A stretch of DNA of 7,459 nucleotides from Dichotomicrobium sp964650735. Lineage in GTDB: Bacteria; Pseudomonadota; Alphaproteobacteria; Rhizobiales; Rhodomicrobiaceae. The notes beneath the pieces are model-generated. The model ran no database searches and was not told where the DNA came from. It saw nothing but the letters and a program-made list of their open reading frames with translations. The translations under genes were made by a program, and so were the position numbers. Below, one piece after another: positions 1 to 4,702 of the stretch (position 1 is the first letter of the stretch; each line of letters begins with the position of its first letter). The stretch covers positions 1 through 7,459 of the forward strand of contig CAZYUT010000103.1 in NCBI GenBank assembly GCA_964650735.1, read 5' to 3'.

Positions 1-1684
1 TCCATTCCACGTTGGGCGGCGGATAGCAAGGGCCTGTCAACACGATCTGCAGGCAGCGCCGGCGGAAGATCGGGTCGGCCAGGAAGATGCTTTCCTCGAT
101 GTCGAGGGTTGCGCCCTTTGCCGTGAACTGCCAGCGTTCGCCGTTCGGCAACGTCAGCGCGGCGCCGCGTTCGTCCGTCAACAGGCTCACCTTGACCCGC
201 GGATGCAGATGGAAGCGGATGGCGAACATCGTGTCGGCGGATGCGCTCGAAGCGCCCTGCCGAGGGTCAAGGACTTGGTCAACGCCATCCAGCCGCTCCC
301 CGTCATTAGACAGCTTCAAGTGGCGCTGATGCAAGAGGCCGAAGCGATCGCGGTAACCGTCGTGTGCGCCGCGCAAGGTGACTTGCTCATCACCGATCGA
401 GATTTCACCGCGCACGGCTTTCGGGTTCGAGAGGAGATAGATCTCGCGCGGAGGCTGCAGAAGCTGGCGCTTGATCAGCCGGGAAGAGGATGCGTCATTG
501 ATCGTGAGCGTCGAATGCGCGGCGGTCGCGCGGGAGACGATGTGCCACTCGCTTTCTTCGTCGCCGGGCGCGCCGCAGTTCACGACGATCTCGTTTTCGC
601 CGGAGCTGAACTCGAAGGCGAGGCAGCCGGCGCAGGCCCCTTCGCTCGCCGTTAGCGGCGGCGGTTCGCCCACGTCTGCGATGACCACCGAGCCGCCCTT
701 CGCTAGCCGCGCGTAGCCGGATTTCGTCACGAGGTTTTCCGCCGGCGCGAACGAGTCGTCATAGGCGAGAACGTTGGCGATCTCATCGATGCGGGTCGCC
801 GCCATACCGTGGAAGCGCGCCAGCGAACCGTTGCCGAGCCGCATGAAGCGCAGCATGGGAACCATCCTGGCGATCGCCTCGTTAAGCGCGTCAGGCACGT
901 CGAAGCCGCGGCTGACGAAGCACTGCCGTAGCGGCAGCAGATCCAGCAGGATGTCAACGATCGCGCCGGGATTTCGCGACACGTGGCCGCCATCCGCCAG
1001 AATCTGCCGGTCCAGCTCGGACGCGAGCGACGGCGTGTAGGACGACAGATGCGTCTCGAACTCCGCGACGCATAATGTCGCCAGCGTTGAAGCGATCAGC
1101 GCGCGCAGCCGCGCGACATTCTGGCCCTCGTCGCGCCCGCTCAACGAGAGCGTGTGCAGTTGGCGGGTCAGCCCGGCCATATACGCGTCGTAGAAATCGG
1201 CGTCTGAGCGTTCCAGCACGAAGCCCGCATGGGATAGCCACGCGCTCAATCGGCGCGCGGCGATATCCGTCTCCCACGCAAGGTCGGGCGTGCGCGCGCC
1301 GAGCGCAAGCCAGTCCCGGATCAGCGCGCGGGCGCGTTCGCGTGCAACATCATCTTGCGCGGCATGAAGGTGGCGCAGCCAGCCAAAAGCATGAAGCTCG
1401 CGCAGCCACGGCTGCGAGGGCGGGCGCACGTCGAACGGCGATTGCGACCCAATCGGCGCGACTGCCCCGGCCAGACCGAAATAGCCGTCATACATCTCCG
1501 CCGAGAGCGAGGGATCGGCCGTGCGCAAATCCTGGGGAATGAGCACGAACTGGTACGCGGCGGGCGGACCGGCAACCCATCGCATCGGGGCAGAGCCGAT
1601 CACGGTTTTCATCGCGGCGCGCCCGGCATGTGAAGCCGCCATTGCGGCCAGACGCATCTTTTCGGAAATATCGTTGGTCGCCAT
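1..1684 (-). CDS. Heparinase II/III-family protein (3' end cut by window edge)
   Basis: An uninterrupted minus-strand frame gives 561 codons from an ATG at 1684 and is still open at base 1, so the C-terminus is missing. It fits the heparinase II/III-like family, whose characterised members are polysaccharide lyases; substrate and role of this alphaproteobacterial branch are not established. The N-terminal part (about 1-320) looks helical, as in an alpha/alpha toroid, with PQDLRTADP at 50-58, LDRQILADGGHVSRNPGA at 224-241 and MRLGNGSLARFHG at 281-293. The C-terminal part (about 325-561) looks like the beta-sandwich domain, with VVNCGAP at 367-373, TAAHSTL at 387-393, HDGY at 441-444 and FHLHP at 491-495. 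I see no signal peptide or membrane helix. Start choice is uncertain: ATG 1684 lacks a clear Shine-Dalgarno but has an A-rich leader. An in-frame ATG at 1735 would add 17 polar residues, and the next upstream in-frame stop is at 1763-1765. It follows rsmB by 85 bases and is probably co-transcribed. The family assignment is strong; enzymatic activity is inference. Confidence 0.88.
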   Translation of the reverse strand, partial: MATNDISEKMRLAAMAASHAGRAAMKTVIGSAPMRWVAGPPAAYQFVLIPQDLRTADPSLSAEMYDGYFGLAGAVAPIGSQSPFDVRPPSQPWLRELHAFGWLRHLHAAQDDVARERARALIRDWLALGARTPDLAWETDIAARRLSAWLSHAGFVLERSDADFYDAYMAGLTRQLHTLSLSGRDEGQNVARLRALIASTLATLCVAEFETHLSSYTPSLASELDRQILADGGHVSRNPGAIVDILLDLLPLRQCFVSRGFDVPDALNEAIARMVPMLRFMRLGNGSLARFHGMAATRIDEIANVLAYDDSFAPAENLVTKSGYARLAKGGSVVIADVGEPPPLTASEGACAGCLAFEFSSGENEIVVNCGAPGDEESEWHIVSRATAAHSTLTINDASSSRLIKRQLLQPPREIYLLSNPKAVRGEISIGDEQVTLRGAHDGYRDRFGLLHQRHLKLSNDGERLDGVDQVLDPRQGASSASADTMFAIRFHLHPRVKVSLLTDERGAALTLPNGERWQFTAKGATLDIEESIFLADPIFRRRCLQIVLTGPCYPPPNVEW

Positions 1685-1769
1685 TTCGGCTGTGTTCTGA
1701 TTTTTCGTTTTAGCGCGATTTACTGTCCGACCCATTCGCGGCGGAATCGCGACAGCTCGCAACTATCGA
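1685..1769 (-). other. rsmB-heparinase intergenic spacer
   Basis: This 85-base gap lies between the rsmB stop and the preferred heparinase start. It holds a short inverted repeat, TCGCG-N7-CGCGA, at 1736-1752, with no T-run after it on the minus strand, so it is not an intrinsic terminator. The part nearest the heparinase start (about 1685-1725) is A-rich when read on the minus strand, which could support initiation without a Shine-Dalgarno. I found no convincing -35/-10 pair. The alternative ATG at 1733-1735 falls here, so part of the gap may be coding. Confidence 0.45.
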
Positions 1770-3122
1770 TTATGCGGCGGTCTTGCGCAACCGCGCGACG
1801 AAGAAGCCGTCGATGCCGCTCATGGCGGGATCGTCCGCGGGAAGTTGCCACGGCAGCGTGCGGATCACACCGGGCGGGCGAACCCATTCCGGGTGCGCGC
1901 CAAGCGGAACCGGGTCGATTGGCTCGAGCGTAAGATCATCGCGCCGCGCAAGCAGCCGTTCGACTTGGTTGATGCCTTCCTCCGGCTCGAGCGAGCAGGT
2001 GCAATAGACCAGGGCGCCGCTGGGCCGCAGAAGGGTCACAGCGTGATCGAGCAGGCGCATTTGCAGACCGGCGAGCTTTTCCAGATCGGCCGGGGTTTTC
2101 AGATGCAAGATGTCGGGGTGGCGGCGGATGGTGCCGGTCGCGGTACAGGGTGCATCCAGCAGAACGGCTTCGAAAAGCGCGTCTGCCCGCCATTGAGTGG
2201 CGTCGGCGGCGACCGTTTCCGCCTCGAGGTTTAGTCGCGCGAGGTTCTCGCGCAGGCGCTCCAGCCGCTTGTCGGATTGGTCAATCGCTACGACCTGCGC
2301 GCCCGCCTGCGCCAGTTGCGCGGTCTTGCCGCCCGGCGCGGCGCACAGGTCGGCCACGCGCCGGTCAGCCACATTGCCCAGCACGCGCGCAGGCAGCGCC
2401 GCGGCGGCGTCCTGCACCCACCACGCGCCCTCGCCATAGCCCTCCAGCGCCTCGATCCGGCCGCGCGCCGCAAGCCGCACGGTGCCGGTCGGCAGAGCCA
2501 CGGCCCCAAGGCGCTCGGCCCAACCGTCGGGGTCGGCCTTCACGGTGAGATCGAGCGGCGGCTCGATCAGGTGCTGCGCGGCGATCGCGCGGGCGGTGTC
2601 TTCGCCATAATGCGCGGACCAGCGGTCCCACAGCCAGTCCGGTGTGTTGAGCCGCGCTGCGTCCTGCGCCGCGACAATCTCCGCGCCCGCGCGGGCGACC
2701 CGCCGCAGCACGGCATTGGCGAGCGAAGCGAAGCGGCGTGCGCTCCGGTCGCGGCGGGTTTGCTCCACGGCGATATTGATGACGGCGTGCGCAGGCGTTT
2801 CCATGAAGAGAAGCTGCGCGCCTGCAGTCAGCAGGATTTCGTCGAGCAGCCCGCGGTTGCCGGGTAGCGGCGCGGTGATGAAACGCGTGAGCGCGTCGTC
2901 GATCTGGCCCTTGCGGCGCAGCACCGTGCTGACCATCGCGCGGATAAAGGCGCGGTCGTGCGGCGCAAGCGGCGTCTCAACGCGGTCGAGCAGGCCGAGC
3001 GCCTCATCGAGCGGCTGATGCTTGGCGAGGATTTGCCGGAGGATTCGCGCGCAGAGATCGCGCGTGTCAAAGCCTGCGGGCCGCGCCTGTGCGCTAGGTT
3101 CTCGCCTCGTTGACTGGCTCAC
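1770..3122 (-). CDS. rsmB: 16S rRNA (cytosine-967-C5)-methyltransferase RsmB (Sun/Fmu)
   Basis: The 450-residue product matches the RsmB family, which uses S-adenosylmethionine to methylate C5 of cytosine 967 (E. coli numbering) in 16S rRNA. The N-terminal part (about 20-150) is the NusB-like RNA-binding domain, including LLTAGAQLLF at 97-106 and FASLANAVLRR at 131-141. The C-terminal Rossmann methyltransferase domain has the SAM-binding loop DLCAAPGGK at 258-266 and an acidic residue D281 at the end of the next strand. Motif IV DAPCTATG is at 323-330, with the release cysteine C326. Motif VI YCTCS is at 373-377, with C376 as the expected nucleophile. The family's closing block GIDGFFVARL lies at 436-445. 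Length is near the E. coli enzyme (429). The start is GTG at 3122: the frame has a stop at 3156-3158 upstream and no ATG between. The gene follows htpX by about 47 bases. All catalytic residues are present, so it should be active in the cytoplasm. Confidence 0.97.
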   Translation of the reverse strand: MSQSTRREPSAQARPAGFDTRDLCARILRQILAKHQPLDEALGLLDRVETPLAPHDRAFIRAMVSTVLRRKGQIDDALTRFITAPLPGNRGLLDEILLTAGAQLLFMETPAHAVINIAVEQTRRDRSARRFASLANAVLRRVARAGAEIVAAQDAARLNTPDWLWDRWSAHYGEDTARAIAAQHLIEPPLDLTVKADPDGWAERLGAVALPTGTVRLAARGRIEALEGYGEGAWWVQDAAAALPARVLGNVADRRVADLCAAPGGKTAQLAQAGAQVVAIDQSDKRLERLRENLARLNLEAETVAADATQWRADALFEAVLLDAPCTATGTIRRHPDILHLKTPADLEKLAGLQMRLLDHAVTLLRPSGALVYCTCSLEPEEGINQVERLLARRDDLTLEPIDPVPLGAHPEWVRPPGVIRTLPWQLPADDPAMSGIDGFFVARLRKTAA

Positions 3123-3129
3123 ACGTGTC

Positions 3130-3145
3130 GCGCCCTGACTGGCGC
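3130..3145 (-). promoter_or_regulatory. Hairpin overlapping the weak rsmB ribosome-binding site
   Basis: On the minus strand, GCGCC-AGTCAG-GGCGC forms a perfect 5-bp GC stem with a 6-base loop, ending 7 bases before the GTG start of rsmB. The only Shine-Dalgarno-like run, AGGG (3133-3136), sits partly in the loop and partly in the 3' arm, 10 bases from the start. There is no T-run, so it is not an intrinsic terminator. It could damp independent initiation and couple rsmB translation to ribosomes finishing htpX; this is inference from a short repeat in GC-rich DNA. Confidence 0.35.
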
Positions 3146-3148
3146 TCT

Positions 3149-3168
3149 GCTTGGCTTAGGCTTGGCTT
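3149..3168 (-). repeat. Short direct repeat after the htpX stop
   Basis: Two perfect 9-base copies of AAGCCAAGC (minus strand) lie at 3160-3168 and 3149-3157, separated by two bases, immediately downstream of the htpX stop codon. The repeat makes an 11-base period with just two units. It may be a chance duplication in the spacer; no binding protein or function can be assigned from sequence. Confidence 0.5.
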
Positions 3169-4083
3169 TTAGCCCCACGGGCCTTCGCTGCGCGCGCCCC
3201 ATGGCCCGCCCGCCGCCGCGCTCGCGCCGCCGCCCTGACCCATCTCACTCGCCATGGCGCGCAAGCGGGCAATACGCTCCTCGGTCGGCGGGTGCGTGGA
3301 GAACAGGCTGTCCATGCGCAGGCCCGCCAGCGGATTGATGATGAACATGTGCGCAGTCGCCGGGTTGCGCTCGGCATGGTCGTTCTGGATGCGCTTGGCT
3401 GCGCCAGAGATCTTTTCCAGCGCCGAGGCCAGCCACAGAGGCCGCTGACAGATTTCCGCGCCAAGCTCGTCCGCCTTGTATTCGCGCGCGCGGCTGATCG
3501 ACATCTGGATGAGCGCCGCAGCGATTGGCGCGAGGATCACCAGCAGGATAATGCCGATGACCCCGAACGGACTGTTGTTATCACGCGAACCGCCGAACAG
3601 CAGACCGAATTGCGCCAGCATCGAGATGGCGCCGCCGATCGTCGCTGCGATGGTCATGATGAGCGTGTCGCGGTTCTGGACATGCGCAAGCTCGTGCGCC
3701 ATGACGCCGGCAACCTCTTCGCGGCTCAGCGTTCGCAACAGCCCGACGGTCGCGGCGACTGCGGCGTTCTCCGGGTTGCGCCCAGTCGCGAAGGCGTTGG
3801 GCTGATCCTCGTGGATCAAATACACCTTGGGCATCGGCAGGTTCGCATTGCGCGCGAGCTGGCGGACGATGTCATACAGCTCGGGCGCCGTGCGTTCATC
3901 GACCTCCTGTGCGCCGCTCATGCGCAGCACGATCTTGTCGGCGTTCCAGTAGCTGATGAAGTTCATGCCGGCGGCGACCACAAACGCGATCAGCATGCCC
4001 GTCTGGCCGCCGATGGCATAGCCGACAAGGACGAAAAGGGCGGTCAGCAATGCCAGAAGCATCGCCGTGCGCACATAATTCAT
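3169..4083 (-). CDS. htpX: HtpX family membrane zinc metalloprotease
   Basis: The 304-residue product is an HtpX (M48B) endopeptidase, an inner-membrane zinc protease that degrades misfolded membrane proteins alongside FtsH in E. coli. Two hydrophobic segments lie at about 6-25 and 29-46. The zinc site HELAH is at 130-134 (ligands H130 and H134, catalytic E131), and the downstream ligand is E201 in the SRAREYKAD block (197-205). Two further hydrophobic stretches at about 141-163 and 173-195 sit between these sites, the usual HtpX layout. NAFATG at 96-101 and HPPTEERIARL at 264-274 are also family hallmarks. The end (282-304) is a Gly/Ala-rich tail with two GPWG units, which looks disordered. 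The ATG at 4083 has a strong Shine-Dalgarno. The gene is 45 bases after greA and 47 bases before rsmB. Nothing in the short upstream gap indicates a heat-shock promoter. Length is close to the family norm, and all active-site residues are present. Confidence 0.97.
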   Translation of the reverse strand: MNYVRTAMLLALLTALFVLVGYAIGGQTGMLIAFVVAAGMNFISYWNADKIVLRMSGAQEVDERTAPELYDIVRQLARNANLPMPKVYLIHEDQPNAFATGRNPENAAVAATVGLLRTLSREEVAGVMAHELAHVQNRDTLIMTIAATIGGAISMLAQFGLLFGGSRDNNSPFGVIGIILLVILAPIAAALIQMSISRAREYKADELGAEICQRPLWLASALEKISGAAKRIQNDHAERNPATAHMFIINPLAGLRMDSLFSTHPPTEERIARLRAMASEMGQGGGASAAAGGPWGARSEGPWG

Positions 4084-4090
4084 GTTCCCA

Positions 4091-4095
4091 CTCCT
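4091..4095 (-). promoter_or_regulatory. htpX ribosome-binding site
   Basis: AGGAG within AAAAGGAG on the minus strand, 7 bases before the ATG at 4083. This is the strongest Shine-Dalgarno in the window; it fixes the htpX start and suggests htpX is translated independently rather than only by coupling to greA. Confidence 0.8.
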
Positions 4096-4128
4096 TTTCA
4101 GGTCGCCGCGCCGGCATCGGCTGAGCGC

Positions 4129-4608
4129 CTAGATGAACTCCACTTTTAGGATCTCGTAATCCTTGCTGCCCTTCGGCGTGACGACCTCGACGCTGTCGCC
4201 GGCGGATTTGCCGATCAGAGCGCGCGCGATCGGCGAACTAATTGCAAGGCGGCCGCGCTTCACATCGGCTTCGTCATCCCCGACAATCTGATAGCGCAAT
4301 TCCTCATCGGTTTCTTCATCAACAATCGTCACCGTCGCGCCAAATTTCACCGAATCGCCCGACAGTTTCGATACGTCGATGATTTGTGCGCGCGATAGCT
4401 TGTCTTCGAGATCGGCGACCCGGGCTTCGTTCAGGCTCTGCTGCTCCTTCGCTGCGTGATATTCGGCGTTTTCCGAGAGGTCGCCGTGCTCGCGCGCTTC
4501 GGCGATGGCCTGGATAATGCGCGGTCGCTCCACCGACTTCAGGCGTTTCACTTCTCGCTCCAGCGAAGCATAACCTTCAGCAGTCATAGGAACTTTTTCT
4601 TGCGACAT
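4129..4608 (-). CDS. greA: Transcription elongation factor GreA
   Basis: The 159-residue product is a full-length GreA (E. coli 158). GreA enters the secondary channel of RNA polymerase and stimulates cleavage of the 3' end of backtracked RNA, restarting stalled complexes. The N-terminal antiparallel coiled coil spans about 12-77. Its tip carries GDLSENAEY at 42-50, where D43 and E46 match the acidic residues that hold the catalytic magnesium. The C-terminal FKBP-like domain (about 83-159) binds polymerase and contains ISSPIARALIGKSAGD at 123-138. The ATG at 4608 is preceded by AGGAG 10 bases upstream and aligns with the usual GreA N-terminus; the internal Met8 lacks such a site. It lies 94 bases after carB, a common alphaproteobacterial pairing, and the gap carries a possible promoter, so it may be transcribed both with carB and separately. 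No anomaly seen. Confidence 0.97.
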   Translation of the reverse strand: MSQEKVPMTAEGYASLEREVKRLKSVERPRIIQAIAEAREHGDLSENAEYHAAKEQQSLNEARVADLEDKLSRAQIIDVSKLSGDSVKFGATVTIVDEETDEELRYQIVGDDEADVKRGRLAISSPIARALIGKSAGDSVEVVTPKGSKDYEILKVEFI

Positions 4609-4626
4609 TTCCAGCCGTCTCCTGAT

Positions 4627-4643
4627 TCCGGTTCATTGCCGGA
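4627..4643 (-). promoter_or_regulatory. Small hairpin in the greA leader
   Basis: On the minus strand TCCGG-CAATGAA-CCGGA is a perfect 5-bp inverted repeat with a 7-base loop. It ends 3 bases before the greA Shine-Dalgarno AGGAG (4619-4623). No T-run follows on either strand, so it is not a typical terminator for carB. If transcription starts near 4641, as the adjacent -10-like element would suggest, the stem would sit at the very 5' end of the greA transcript, where it could protect the RNA. The stem is short and could be chance. Confidence 0.35.
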
Positions 4644-4647
4644 TTTC

Positions 4648-4656
4648 ATTCTAGCA
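4648..4656 (-). promoter_or_regulatory. Possible extended -10 promoter for greA
   Basis: The minus strand reads TGC-TAGAAT, a TGn extended -10 motif followed by a hexamer matching TATAAT at 5 of 6 positions. It lies 39 bases upstream of the greA start, in a locally AT-rich patch inside the carB-greA gap. No good -35 (TTGACA-like) is present at 16-18 bases upstream, which is tolerable for extended -10 promoters. Expected start of transcription is around 4641. The call rests on one motif in one sequence. Confidence 0.35.
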
Positions 4657-4702
4657 TTTGTGATTGAAGCAGCGTTTCGGGTCGTAATGCAATGCCCGCC
4701 GC

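Noticed and set aside
203..655. A 150-codon plus-strand frame near the left edge
   Set aside because: It is antisense to the heparinase-like gene, which reads without interruption through the region with recognisable family motifs.
727..1575. Several shorter minus-strand frames (727-993, 954-1277, 1321-1575)
   Set aside because: They are out-of-frame shadows of the heparinase-like gene, which is open to the window edge; none resembles a known protein.
1696..1732. A promoter for the heparinase-like gene (CGGACA ... GAAAAA)
   Set aside because: The hexamers match the consensus at only 4 and 3 positions; no better than chance.
1736..1760. Two overlapping short inverted repeats (TCGCG/CGCGA and GCGA/TCGC) after rsmB as an attenuator or terminator
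   Set aside because: Stems of 4-5 bp in GC-rich DNA with no T-run; too weak to call as a regulatory structure.
4084..4128. A heat-shock (RpoH-type) promoter ahead of htpX
   Set aside because: The 45-base gap has only the Shine-Dalgarno site and GC-rich spacer; I could not find a convincing -35/-10 pair.
3292..4149. A 285-codon open frame on the plus strand opposite htpX
   Set aside because: It lies fully antisense to htpX, whose protein is clearly conserved. Its translation has no recognisable motif; long antisense frames are common in GC-rich DNA.
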